Source of the DNA: Flavobacterium sp. LC2016-13
Lineage (GTDB): Bacteria; Bacteroidota; Bacteroidia; Flavobacteriales; Flavobacteriaceae
Assembly: GCF_009707955.1 (NCBI RefSeq)
Contig: NZ_WMDQ01000013.1
Coordinates: 100,551-164,550 of the forward strand
Direction: 5' to 3'
DNA: 64,000 nucleotides
Part shown: one piece after another, positions 16,958 through 25,126 of the stretch
Position numbering within the stretch: position 1 is the first letter of the stretch
How the letters are laid out: each line of letters begins with the position of its first letter
Notes under the pieces: model-generated
Seen by the model: only the letters and a program-made list of their open reading frames with translations
Database searches by the model: none
Told to the model about the DNA's origin: nothing
Translations under genes and position numbers: made by a program

Positions 16958-17128
16958 ATGGCAAAAGGACCCGAAAAAAACACCAAAAACAAGGCTTTGC
17001 ATACCAAATTGCTAAATCGGAAAAAGGCCAAACTTCAGGAAGAAAAAAAAGAACGTGCATTACGTTTGAAAGCCTTAGTTGCAAAAATGAATGAAAAGAA
17101 GAGTAGTGACGAATCTGATGTTATTTAA
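16958..17128 (+). CDS. Small highly basic protein (56 residues)
   Basis: This short ORF runs from ATG at 16958 to TAA at 17126-17128 and encodes MAKGPEKNTKNKALHTKLLN, then a Lys/Arg/Glu-rich helix (RKKAKLQEEKKERALRLKAL) and a tail ending SSDESDVI. The product is strongly basic and almost certainly a single long helix, with no membrane segment. A -7 box lies just upstream. It is followed by the 180-residue gene in the same direction after 68 bases. Similar small KTKNK-type proteins occur in Flavobacteria by my recollection, but no function is known. RNA or ribosome binding would suit its composition, as inference only. Confidence 0.6.
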   Translation: MAKGPEKNTKNKALHTKLLNRKKAKLQEEKKERALRLKALVAKMNEKKSSDESDVI

Positions 17129-17196
17129 ATCAGATTGTATTTCTTTTCTGTTTTAATTTAACTGAAATTTGCAAAACAATCTCAAAACAAAACAAA

Positions 17197-17739
17197 ATGG
17201 AGGAATTCGGTAGAATATTAGTTTCTGAAACAGCAATGAATAGTGAAAATCTTCAGGATGTTATTCACTCAAATATTTCGGTAATCAATTTAATGCGCGA
17301 AGAAGGTGTCGATGATGAATTTATTCATGAAGATGCTTTGTTGAGTTATTATCTTGATTATTACTGGTCGCAATATACCGAAGGAAATTTTGCGCAATTT
17401 GTTCATAAATCTGGTTGGAATAAAGAACTAAACGAATTAATCGAAGAAGGTTTGGCTCTAATTGGTGCCGAAAAACATGTAGAGTTATTTCAACAACAAA
17501 GCAAAAAAGTGAGATTAATGAGCAGCGTAAAGCTCAATAAATTCTTAACAGGAAAATTAGAAGGCGTAAACCCAACTAGGGATTTGCTGAACAACGATAC
17601 TTTCTACGAATTAGAAGAAAACCTAATTACGCTAAATGCTAATTTCCTAAAAAATCATCCTGATTTCGAAGTACTTTCTGTAGATGATATGTTTGCGACT
17701 TTAGAGGAATTTGTTGGTCATGAAATTAAGAGAGCTTAG
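17197..17739 (+). CDS. DMP19/DUF4375-like acidic protein
   Basis: A soluble acidic protein of 180 residues without signal or membrane segments. The central segment SYYLDYYWSQYTEGNFAQFVHKSGW (about 50-74), followed by EEGLALIGAEKHVELF, matches the pattern I know from DMP19/DUF4375 proteins: YxDYY, then a Gly-x-x-QF turn and a LxxIGA helix. The best-studied member, Neisseria DMP19, is a DNA mimic that titrates a transcription factor. Whether this one mimics DNA is unknown, though its excess of Asp and Glu is in keeping. It follows the small basic ORF in the same direction and ends next to a dispersed TTAG repeat. Confidence 0.65.
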   Translation: MEEFGRILVSETAMNSENLQDVIHSNISVINLMREEGVDDEFIHEDALLSYYLDYYWSQYTEGNFAQFVHKSGWNKELNELIEEGLALIGAEKHVELFQQQSKKVRLMSSVKLNKFLTGKLEGVNPTRDLLNNDTFYELEENLITLNANFLKNHPDFEVLSVDDMFATLEEFVGHEIKRA

Positions 17740-17743
17740 TTTT

Positions 17744-17900
17744 TTAAGGCTCTGAGTGGCTAAGTTGCTGAGGTTCTAAGTTATATTTGGAACGTATGTC
17801 AGGCTGAGGCGGAATCGAAGCCTGCAAAAGCTTTTTATCGCTGAGGTTCGCAAAGTTTTTCACAGAGATTCACAAAGGTTTATTTTTCTTTGTGACTCCG
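17744..17900. repeat. Dispersed repeat cluster after the DMP19-like gene
   Basis: Beginning 5 bases after the stop, the reverse strand reads CTTAGAACCTCAGCAACTTA followed by GCCACTCAGAGCC, a member of the TTAG/CTCAG family. It is followed by a half copy of the TGTCAGGCTGAG element (17797-17822). Then come GTTTTTCACAGAGATTCACA and AAAGG-type wording to about 17900. No gene is seen in 17740-18027. Confidence 0.8.
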
Positions 17901-18027
17901 AGTCTTTGGGCGATTAATTTAAATTTCTTTAAAAAACTTAGGGAATCTTTATGAGGCCTTCGTATCCGTTTGTGAAATAACTTTATTATTTTCGTTATTA
18001 ATGATTTAGCGATTAAAAAAGCGACAA

Positions 18028-19572
18028 ATGAGATATAAATACTGCCATATATTGCTTTTTCTTATTCTCCAAACAGGATTTTCCCAAAATAAAATCAACC
18101 TGTTTTCAGAAATCAATTATAATTCCATTCCGTCTGTATCCTTAAGTGATTACAAGTCTGTTCAGGAACGCGATTCGAGATATCAAAATCCTAATATTGC
18201 ATTGGGAATAGGCATTTCGGGCGGCGGTTCAAGAGCACAGTTTTTTAGCATGGGCGTTCTTTTAGGATTAGAAGAAATTCAGGAAAACAATTCGCAGCGT
18301 AATTTTCTCAATGAAATCGATTATTTCTCAACGGTTTCCGGAGGCTGTTATTCTGCCGGATATTATTTAACGATCCTGAAAAACAAACTCCATTATGATA
18401 ACTGCACCTTCAACGAGTTTTATTTTTCTAAAGCCGACGCTTATAAAGATTACGTAGATAAATCGGCCAACATTTTGTCGCTTCTTAATAATAGCCGAAA
18501 CGAAAAAGGAGATAAAATATCGATGACACAACGACTCGATTCTGAGGTTTTGCAATATGATATTCTGAATCCTGAAAATCCTGATAAATTTAAAACCCAA
18601 ATGCTTTTATCTGATTTTTTTATTCCCAAAGAAAGTAAAAGCGAACCATATCTTCCCATAATGGTTGCCAACGGAACCGCATACAACAACGGGGAGCGAA
18701 TTCCGTTTATGCCGCATATTATAAAAAGCCTGAATTTAAATTCATCCTTGGCGCCCAATAAAGCTCCTATTTCATTAAATGAAAATCAAATAAACGATGG
18801 TTATAATTTTCCGCTTACTTATGCCATTACCGCAAGTTCTGCTTTTCCGGGAGTGCTTCCTAAAGTGAAATTCGGAGTTAAAAACCAGAGTAAAATATTG
18901 TGTATTATCGACGGAGGCGCTTCAGACAATACTGGCTATAAAACTTTAATAGAATTACTGTCTAATGATTCGAAAGTTGAGAATAAAAACAAAAAAGCAC
19001 TTTTTATCGATTGTTTGGGACAGGGAAAAAAGGAACCTTACATCAACGATGAAAAAATTAGATTGATCACATTGTTGGAAACCGCGTCTTTGTACACCGT
19101 TCAAACCCGATATATGACTTTTGAAAGAGATGTAGAAAATTTACTGGATCGGTACAAAATACCGACCTCAAATTATAAGGTTATTGGTTTTACTACTTTA
19201 CGTGATTATTTGCTTAAAATGAAAAAAGACGAAACCTATGAAAATGCAGTAACCGAACTAAAAAACTCAGATGATGATTATGATGGCTGGTTGAAAATCT
19301 TCAATAAATTTAAGCTTGAATTAATAGATAAATTTGGAGAACCGAGTTTTAAAAAAGATAAAGATGGCGAGATCATTTTAGCCACATTATCAAGAGATAA
19401 ATTCAATGCATTAACAGCTTCGCAAATCTTAATTCTATATGAATTTACCTCTCACGTTGAAACCAGACTTCGAATAAACCCTGATGAAAGAGAAATGTTG
19501 TTGCTGTCCGGGCGCGTCGCTTCATTTTTAAAAACCAATGAATTGAAGGAATTATTGTTAGAATATAAATGA
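18028..19572 (+). CDS. Secreted patatin-like phospholipase
   Basis: A 514-residue exported lipase-fold protein, with signal peptide MRYKYCHILLFLILQTGFSQ (cleavage near 20). The oxyanion motif GGGSR is at 65-69, the nucleophile region is STVSGGC with S104, and the Asp of the Ser-Asp dyad is D295 in DGGAS. TASSAFPGVLPKV is the conserved segment before it. The nucleophile elbow reads TVSGG instead of GxSxG, closer to the SGGS of cytosolic PLA2. The last 200 residues are mixed helical and have no motif I know. It converges on the isochorismatase-like gene with one base between stop codons. A membrane-lipid or acylglycerol substrate is likely, as inference. Confidence 0.87.
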   Translation: MRYKYCHILLFLILQTGFSQNKINLFSEINYNSIPSVSLSDYKSVQERDSRYQNPNIALGIGISGGGSRAQFFSMGVLLGLEEIQENNSQRNFLNEIDYFSTVSGGCYSAGYYLTILKNKLHYDNCTFNEFYFSKADAYKDYVDKSANILSLLNNSRNEKGDKISMTQRLDSEVLQYDILNPENPDKFKTQMLLSDFFIPKESKSEPYLPIMVANGTAYNNGERIPFMPHIIKSLNLNSSLAPNKAPISLNENQINDGYNFPLTYAITASSAFPGVLPKVKFGVKNQSKILCIIDGGASDNTGYKTLIELLSNDSKVENKNKKALFIDCLGQGKKEPYINDEKIRLITLLETASLYTVQTRYMTFERDVENLLDRYKIPTSNYKVIGFTTLRDYLLKMKKDETYENAVTELKNSDDDYDGWLKIFNKFKLELIDKFGEPSFKKDKDGEIILATLSRDKFNALTASQILILYEFTSHVETRLRINPDEREMLLLSGRVASFLKTNELKELLLEYK

Positions 19573-19573
19573 T

Positions 19574-20128
19574 TTAAGAATTCTCCCATTCATCAATAGT
19601 CAATACATCGGCAGAACGAAGAAAAACTTTTGTGGTTAATACACGATGCACTTCTTCATCACGATCTGCACAGCCATCAGACAAAATAGTGATTTTATAA
19701 TCTTTATCAGCGGCTTCGGTTGTAGTTGATAAAACAATTCCGCTTGTGGCATAACCCGTAAGAACAAGATGTTTAATATCTTTCGATCTTAAAACGACTT
19801 CTAACTCACTTCCTGTAAAAGCACTTATGCGACGTTTAATAACATGCACGTCATTTTCTTGTGGCTTTAATGCCGGATGAACTTTGGTAAATTCCTCAAA
19901 ATTAATATTGTCAATATGTTCTCTAGTTGCTGCAAAAGTTTTGTTGTTTGTGCTAATCTCTGATGCTCCGTTTTTGAAACCAAGAGTTGCATAAATAATT
20001 GGGATGTTTTTACTTCTGGCAACGGTTATTGCTTTCGCTACATTTTCTACAAGAGCCGCCGAATCCGGAAGGTTGGCCAATATTGCCGGTTGCATGTCCA
20101 TTACTAATAAAGCTGTATTTTGATTCAT
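19574..20128 (-). CDS. Isochorismatase-fold protein lacking the catalytic cysteine
   Basis: The 184 residues show the isochorismatase/cysteine-hydrolase fold. The first catalytic residue is D11 in LLVMDMQ and the basic position is near K98/R99 in VIKRRISAF. The nucleophile loop reads GYATSGIVLST (125-135), so the position that is Cys in nicotinamidase-type hydrolases is G130. The ending DGCADRDEEVH is characteristic of a subgroup I know with the same ATSGVVLST loop, so this is a conserved variation and probably not decay. It may bind small ligands without cysteine chemistry, or use another residue. It stands alone and faces the patatin gene tail-to-tail. Confidence 0.87.
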   Translation of the reverse strand: MNQNTALLVMDMQPAILANLPDSAALVENVAKAITVARSKNIPIIYATLGFKNGASEISTNNKTFAATREHIDNINFEEFTKVHPALKPQENDVHVIKRRISAFTGSELEVVLRSKDIKHLVLTGYATSGIVLSTTTEAADKDYKITILSDGCADRDEEVHRVLTTKVFLRSADVLTIDEWENS

Positions 20129-20178
20129 TTTGATGAATTTTAAATGATATAGTTTTTTGGGAATGTTTTAGAAAAGGT

Positions 20179-20784
20179 TTAAACGACTTGTTCGATCAAT
20201 TCTAATCTTTTTACAATAGAATTTTTGGCTAATATTGTTCCTGGCGATAATACGGCATTTGCCCCAATTCGGGAGTTATCTCCAATTAATGACCCAAACT
20301 TATCTGAATTTGTTTCTATAATTTCCGAATTATAAAGTACAGAGATTTTCTTGATAGCTCTTTCATTATAATGATTTGCGGCTATTGAACCTGCTTCAAA
20401 ATTGATGTTTCTGCCAATAATACTGTTTCCAATATAATTAAAATGAGCAACTGCAGTGTTAGAACAAATAATACTGCTTTTGATTTCGCAACCCGGACCA
20501 ATTTTTACAGATTCGTCTAAATAAACGCCTTCTCTAAAATAAGCATTTGCGCCGATATAGCAATTTTTGCCAATTATGGCGGGTTGTTTTATAGTAACGT
20601 TATTTTCAATAATAGCCGATTTATGAATCGCAACCTGATCTTTAATGACAAAATCATCACCAAGCGTTAGAATTATTTTTTCGATTATATGCTTGAGATC
20701 ATTCGTAATAAGCCAAGGTTCTGATTGTGGAAGACCTTTGAAAGTTGCTGAAAAATCTTCAATAAAATGGTCAATAGGAATCAT
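20179..20784 (-). CDS. Left-handed beta-helix acyltransferase
   Basis: A 201-residue cytosolic protein built from hexapeptide repeats with Ile/Val at every sixth place, visible from about residue 47 to 195 (IHKSAI, IENNVTI, IGKNCYIGANA, IGPGCEI, IGRNINF, IGANAVL). Such trimeric beta-helix proteins transfer acyl groups from CoA or ACP to sugars or amino acids. The segment AHFNYIGNSIIGRNINFEAG resembles the acetyltransferase half of GlmU/nucleotidyl-transferase fusions. The N-terminal 45 residues (IDHFIEDF, LITNDLKHIIEKII) are helical. No uridyltransferase domain is present. The acceptor sugar is unknown. A repeat-rich gap follows upstream. Confidence 0.85.
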   Translation of the reverse strand: MIPIDHFIEDFSATFKGLPQSEPWLITNDLKHIIEKIILTLGDDFVIKDQVAIHKSAIIENNVTIKQPAIIGKNCYIGANAYFREGVYLDESVKIGPGCEIKSSIICSNTAVAHFNYIGNSIIGRNINFEAGSIAANHYNERAIKKISVLYNSEIIETNSDKFGSLIGDNSRIGANAVLSPGTILAKNSIVKRLELIEQVV

Positions 20785-20834
20785 ATTTCAATTTTAATTG
20801 CAATTTAGTTATTTCTTTTTGTTTTGAAGATGTT

Positions 20835-20999
20835 AAATATTTCACAGAGATACACAAAGTTTTTCACAAAGCTTCGCGAAGTATTATTTTTAAATAAAAA
20901 CTTTGTGTATCTCTGTGCAATCTTTGCGAAATAACGCCAACGTCGATAGAAATACGAAAAAACTTTGTGGATCTCTATGTAATCTTTGCACATCTCTGT
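20835..20999. repeat. Dispersed CACAGAG/CTCTGTG repeats upstream of serS
   Basis: Wording such as TTTCACAGAGATACACAAAG, then its inverse AACTTTGTGTATCTCTGTGC at 20900-20920 and again CTTTGTGGATCTCTATG near 20963, forms a mixture of direct and inverted copies. I see no gene here; an ORF that crosses it on the reverse strand is made of the repeats. Confidence 0.75.
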
Positions 21000-21060
21000 A
21001 GAATAACAGAGAATTAACTTTTCCTGCCAAACTTTGTCGTATTCTTAGCAAACATTTCCT

Positions 21061-21068
21061 TAAATTTG
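21061..21068 (+). promoter_or_regulatory. -7 promoter box of serS
   Basis: TAAATTTG followed by C fits the Bacteroidota consensus. A TTG at 21034-21036 is 24 bases upstream, longer than usual. The box covers the TTG at 21066 that would open a longer reading frame, so that frame cannot be translated from this transcript and the ATG at 21108 is favoured. Confidence 0.5.
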
Positions 21069-21107
21069 CTTCCTTTATATAAAAATACTAGTTATAAAAA
21101 CCAAGCT

Positions 21108-22379
21108 ATGTTACAAATCGCATTTATTAGAGAGAATCAGGAGAAAGTAATCAAGGCTTTAGCAAAACGAAATATCGATGCTAAAAGCGTTGTTGAAGAA
21201 GTGGTGCAATTAGATGAAAACCGTCGCGCTGCGCAAGTAGAATTAGACAATACTTTATCTGAATCTAATAAATTGTCCAAAGATATAGGGGAACTGATGA
21301 AAGCCGGAGAGAAATCAAAAGCTGCAATCTTAAAAGAAAAAACAGTTTCACTAAAAGAAAAAAGCAAAGAATTAGCTGAAAAAGCAGAAGCTCTTGCAAC
21401 CGAATTGACAAACAAATTATACACGTTACCAAATCTTCCGGCTGATATTGTTCCTGAAGGAAAAACTCCGGATGATAATTTGAATGTTTTTCAGGAAGGT
21501 GATATTCCGGTTTTGCATGAAGGTGCACAACCTCACTGGGAATTGGTAAAGAAATACGACATCATCGATTTTGAATTAGGTGTGAAAATCACAGGTGCAG
21601 GATTTCCTGTTTATAAAGGAAAAGGAGCTCGTTTGCAACGCGCTTTAATCAACTATTTTTTAGATAAAAATACTGCTGCAGGATATAATGAAGTTCAGGT
21701 GCCGCATTTGGTAAACGAAGCTTCAGGTTACGGAACAGGACAATTGCCGGATAAAGAAGGACAAATGTACCATTCTACAATTGATGATTTATATTTGATT
21801 CCAACCGCTGAGGTTCCTGTTACGAATTTATTCCGTGATGTACTTTTAAGCGAAAGCGAATTACCGGTTTTACATACCGCATATACACCATGTTTCCGTC
21901 GTGAAGCAGGTTCTTACGGAGCGCACGTTCGTGGATTAAATCGTTTGCACCAATTCGATAAAGTAGAAATCGTACGTATCGAACATCCTGATAAGTCTTA
22001 TGAAGCACTTGACGGAATGGTAGAACACGTAAAAGATATTTTAAAAGAATTGAAATTGCCATACAGAGTTTTACGCTTATGCGGAGGTGATATGGGTTTC
22101 ACATCGGCTTTGACTTATGATTTTGAAGTATTTTCTACAGCGCAGGATCGTTGGTTAGAAATTAGTTCAGTTTCTAACTTCGAAACTTTTCAGGCAAATC
22201 GTTTGAAATTACGTTTTAAAGATAAAGACGGAAAAAACCAATTGGCACATACTTTGAACGGAAGTTCATTGGCTTTGCCAAGAGTTTTGGCAGGAATATT
22301 AGAAAATTACCAAACGCCGGAAGGAATCGTAATTCCAGAAGTTTTACGCCCGTACTGCGGATTTGATATTATAAACTAA
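21108..22379 (+). CDS. serS: Serine--tRNA ligase
   Basis: Class II aminoacyl-tRNA synthetase for serine, 423 residues. The N-terminal antiparallel coiled coil that recognises the long variable arm covers about 25-105, with alternating Lys and Glu (KSKAAILKEKTVSLKEKSKELAEKA). Motif 2 is FRREAGSYGAHVRGLNRLHQFDKVE and motif 3 is ALPRVLAGILENYQ, both with the expected arginines. The start at 21108 (MLQIAFIREN) is the family start. An upstream TTG in frame lies inside the -7 box and is rejected. A perfect 32-bp palindrome ends the transcript. No sign of a T-box or other riboswitch is seen, which is normal in this phylum. Confidence 0.98.
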   Translation: MLQIAFIRENQEKVIKALAKRNIDAKSVVEEVVQLDENRRAAQVELDNTLSESNKLSKDIGELMKAGEKSKAAILKEKTVSLKEKSKELAEKAEALATELTNKLYTLPNLPADIVPEGKTPDDNLNVFQEGDIPVLHEGAQPHWELVKKYDIIDFELGVKITGAGFPVYKGKGARLQRALINYFLDKNTAAGYNEVQVPHLVNEASGYGTGQLPDKEGQMYHSTIDDLYLIPTAEVPVTNLFRDVLLSESELPVLHTAYTPCFRREAGSYGAHVRGLNRLHQFDKVEIVRIEHPDKSYEALDGMVEHVKDILKELKLPYRVLRLCGGDMGFTSALTYDFEVFSTAQDRWLEISSVSNFETFQANRLKLRFKDKDGKNQLAHTLNGSSLALPRVLAGILENYQTPEGIVIPEVLRPYCGFDIIN

Positions 22380-22398
22380 ATTTTAGTAATTTAGAGTT

Positions 22399-22430
22399 AA
22401 ACCTAACAGGTTTTAAAACCTGTTAGGTTT
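22399..22430 (+). terminator. Perfect 32-bp palindrome after serS
   Basis: AAACCTAACAGGTTTT followed by its exact reverse complement lies 19 bases past the serS stop. It belongs to the same type as the CCTACAAGG elements at 8896-8970 and probably ends the transcript, though its T run is short. Confidence 0.65.
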
Positions 22431-22461
22431 GTTAATTAAGTACCACACTAAAAACTGAAAT

Positions 22462-24243
22462 ATGAAAAACATCTTTATCTATATCGTTTTGTTGTGGTCT
22501 ACTTTTGCGCTGGCACAAAATGAGCAACTTGCTCAATATTACTACGATAAAGGCGATTTTGAAAAAGCAAAAATCAGTTACGAACAGCTTTTAAACAGTT
22601 CACCGTCTAACACCCAATTTTTTTTAAGAACAGTCGATTGTTATCAGCAATTGCAACAATTTGAAGTTGCCCAAAAAGCAATTCAGGAACGCTATAACCG
22701 ATACAAACAAGGTGTTTTTTTAGTAGAACTTGGGTATAATTTTCAATTGCAGAAAAACGATTCCAAAGCTAAAAGCTATTATGAGCAGGCTCTCGAAAAA
22801 ATCAAAACAAACCCGAACGATGTTTACGGAATTGCAAGTTCATTCGAGAAAAAGGTTTTGCTGGAGTATGCTTTAAAAGCCTATCAAACCGCAATGCAGA
22901 TTCAGCCGAATTTCAATTTCAATTTTCAAATAGGAATGTTATACGGTCAGTTAGGAAAGACAGATTTGATGATCGATCTTTTATTGACAGAATCATTTCA
23001 GAATCCACAAAATTCAAATTTAATTCAGACCCAATTAGCGCGTTTCATGAACGGTGAAACCGATAATACCGCTTTTAAAGATGCAATGCGAAAAGCATTA
23101 ATCCTGAAAACGCAAAAAGATCAGGATGTGTTTTGGAACCATTATTTGAGTTGGTTTTATGTACAGCAAAAAGAATTCGGTAAAGCTTTTATTCAGGAAA
23201 AAGCAATTTACAAACGCGAACCTGAATCGTTAATGAGCATAGTTAATCTAAGTCAGTTTGCGATGAATGAAGATGACACCGAAACTGCATCGGAGATTTT
23301 GAATTTTATTCTTCTAAATACCAAAGATTTAGATCTGTTAATTCAGACGAATGCCAATTTAATGGAAATTAAAATTGATAAAGCACAGGAAAAAGATTAT
23401 CCCGCAATTAGTACAGAATTACAACAATTGCTGACAACCTATGAAATAAGTCCTAATACCTTATCTTTGCAAATAATTCAGGCGCATTTCCTGGCTTTTA
23501 ATTTAAAAAAGACAGAAGAAGCCAAAACAATTTTAAAGAAAGCCTTAACGCTTAATTTAAATGATTATCAGCAAGCAGATGCTAAAATGGAATTGGCGGA
23601 TATTTTGCTTTTAGAAGAAAAGTTCAATCAGGCACTAATTTATTATTCGCAAATTCAATTGGATTTAAAGAATGATGTCATGTCGCATGAAGCAAGTTTA
23701 AAAGCCGCAAAAACTAGTTATTTTAAAACTGATTTTGAATGGGCTTTAAAACAATTTAAAGAATTAAAATCGGCCAGCACACAATTGATAGCCAACGATG
23801 CTCTTGAATATTTTTTATTGATAAATGATAACACCGTTGCTGATTCGACACAAACAGCTTTAAAGCAATTTGCAAAAGGTGATTTTTTAATTTATCAAAA
23901 TAAAAAACCAGAAGCAATTGCACAGTTTCAAAACATATTGAAAAGCTTTAAAGGGCAGGAAATAGAAGCTGTAACAATGTTGCGTTTAGGTAAAATTTAT
24001 GAAAGTCAAAAAGATTTCACTTCGGCGTTAAGCCAGTACCAGCAAATCATTGACCATCATAGCGACGGGATTTATGTAGATGAAGCGCTGTTTTTTTCGG
24101 CAGAAATTTACAACGACGAATTGAAAGATACAGAAAAGGCAAAACCCTTGTATGAAAAGGTAATTTTTAATCATCAGGATAGTATTTACTTTGTTGATGC
24201 AAGAAAAAAATACAGGGAATTGAGAGGAGACAAGAATTTATAG
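22462..24243 (+). CDS. Exported tetratricopeptide repeat protein
   Basis: The 593-residue product starts with a signal peptide (MKNIFIYIVLLWSTFALAQ). The mature protein is made of tetratricopeptide repeats, seen from QLAQYYYDKGDFEKAKISYEQLL onward. A second array of repeats at the C-terminal end begins near MLRLGKIYESQKDFTSALSQYQQII and continues with LFFSAEIYNDELKDTEKAKPLYEKVI. It is probably a periplasmic scaffold protein. The TPR pattern, signal peptide and placement downstream of serS are common in Flavobacteria, but I know of no assigned function. The gene begins 31 bases after the serS terminator palindrome and ends before a repeat-containing gap. Confidence 0.9.
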   Translation: MKNIFIYIVLLWSTFALAQNEQLAQYYYDKGDFEKAKISYEQLLNSSPSNTQFFLRTVDCYQQLQQFEVAQKAIQERYNRYKQGVFLVELGYNFQLQKNDSKAKSYYEQALEKIKTNPNDVYGIASSFEKKVLLEYALKAYQTAMQIQPNFNFNFQIGMLYGQLGKTDLMIDLLLTESFQNPQNSNLIQTQLARFMNGETDNTAFKDAMRKALILKTQKDQDVFWNHYLSWFYVQQKEFGKAFIQEKAIYKREPESLMSIVNLSQFAMNEDDTETASEILNFILLNTKDLDLLIQTNANLMEIKIDKAQEKDYPAISTELQQLLTTYEISPNTLSLQIIQAHFLAFNLKKTEEAKTILKKALTLNLNDYQQADAKMELADILLLEEKFNQALIYYSQIQLDLKNDVMSHEASLKAAKTSYFKTDFEWALKQFKELKSASTQLIANDALEYFLLINDNTVADSTQTALKQFAKGDFLIYQNKKPEAIAQFQNILKSFKGQEIEAVTMLRLGKIYESQKDFTSALSQYQQIIDHHSDGIYVDEALFFSAEIYNDELKDTEKAKPLYEKVIFNHQDSIYFVDARKKYRELRGDKNL

Positions 24244-24324
24244 TTTGGTTTAATTGGTTATTTGTTTAACCGGTTAACCGAAAAACGATTAAAGAAGAAG
24301 AATTAGTAATATGATGATTTGCAT

Positions 24325-24384
24325 AAGATTTTAAGATTCAAAAACCTCAGAATCTTAGAACCTCAGAATCTCAGAAACTTTAAA
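24325..24384 (+). repeat. TTAG/CTCAG repeat abutting the DUF4286 gene
   Basis: CCTCAGAATCTTAGAACCTC followed by AGAATCTCAGAAACTTTAAA leads directly into the ATG at 24388. It belongs to the same family as the copies at 17744, 37862, 38640 and 38775. Confidence 0.8.
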
Positions 24385-24387
24385 AAA

Positions 24388-24699
24388 ATGATTATTTACA
24401 ACGTTACTACCAATATACACGAAAGCGTTCACGACCGATGGTTAAAATGGATGCAGGAAAAACACATACCGGAAATTCTGGCAACACAAAAATTTTCTTC
24501 AGCAAGAATTGTTAGGGTTTTAATCGAAGAAGAAATGGGCGGAATTACCTATTCTGTTCAATATGTTACCGATAGTAAAGAAACCTTGGAACAATATTAC
24601 ATAGAAGACGAACCGAAATTTCACAAAGAAGCTTTAGGATTATTTGCAGATAAAATGCTTTCCTTCAGAACGGAGTTGGAAGTTATTTCGGAACATTAA
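24388..24699 (+). CDS. DUF4286 family protein
   Basis: A 103-residue cytosolic protein of the DUF4286 family, recognised by MIIYNVTTNIHESVHDRWLKWM, then HIPEILATQKFSSARIVRVL and YSVQYV. The fold is a ferredoxin-like dimeric alpha/beta barrel as in small monooxygenase-like proteins, but no reaction is known. The start is placed at 24388 although an ORF opens upstream at 24319. The upstream part would encode a repeat-derived sequence (TTAG family) and not a protein, and MIIYNVT is the family start. It precedes a small membrane protein gene by 53 bases, so they may be cotranscribed. Confidence 0.85.
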   Translation: MIIYNVTTNIHESVHDRWLKWMQEKHIPEILATQKFSSARIVRVLIEEEMGGITYSVQYVTDSKETLEQYYIEDEPKFHKEALGLFADKMLSFRTELEVISEH

Positions 24700-24752
24700 A
24701 TTTAGTTTTCAGTGTCAGTTTTAAGTTTTTTTAAAATAGAATTTCAAATTAT

Positions 24753-25073
24753 ATGAAATATAAAAAATTATCTGATTACGATATTTTTTTAAGAGGACAG
24801 CTGATAGTTAATTTGCCGGTTATATTTATTATACTAATAATTGGCTTTGGGCTAAGTATGTATGTTGATCTGCGTTTTAAAACAGCTATGATTATTGGGG
24901 TTGTTTTAGGATGGATTTATTGGAGTTTTTCTGTGAAGAAATGGATTCAATGGGCAGTTGCAAATGATGTAGATGAGGAGAGATTAGTGAGAATTGGAAA
25001 AAGAGGATTGTTAGTTTGGAGCAAAAGTACTGTCGAAACTGTTACCAAACATAATAGAACACCTTTCATATAA
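24753..25073 (+). CDS. Small two-TM membrane protein
   Basis: A 106-residue protein with two hydrophobic segments at about 19-36 (VNLPVIFIILIIGFGLSM) and 44-60 (TAMIIGVVLGWIYWSFS). A cytoplasmic-looking tail follows, with KKWIQWAVANDVDEERL and a basic GKRGLLVW element. No named family is recognised. It sits between the DUF4286 gene and rsmA, 53 bases after the first and 53 before the second. All run in the same direction and could form one operon with mgtE. Its function cannot be read. The short tail after the second helix suggests membrane-associated regulation or assembly, but that is a guess. Confidence 0.75.
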   Translation: MKYKKLSDYDIFLRGQLIVNLPVIFIILIIGFGLSMYVDLRFKTAMIIGVVLGWIYWSFSVKKWIQWAVANDVDEERLVRIGKRGLLVWSKSTVETVTKHNRTPFI

Positions 25074-25126
25074 ATAAAGACTTTGCGTCTTAGTGCCTTT
25101 ATGGCAAGGCAAAACATAAATAAAAA

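Noticed and set aside
20805..20993. Short reverse-strand frame upstream of serS
   Set aside because: It is made of the CACAGAG-type repeat wording and has a Phe/Tyr-rich translation without protein character.
21066..21107. Upstream extension of serS (TTG start)
   Set aside because: It lies on the -7 promoter box, adds 14 residues absent from the family, and MLQIAFIREN is the usual start.
24319..24387. Upstream extension of the DUF4286 gene
   Set aside because: The added 23 residues are translated from a TTAG-family repeat; MIIYNVT is the usual start of the family.
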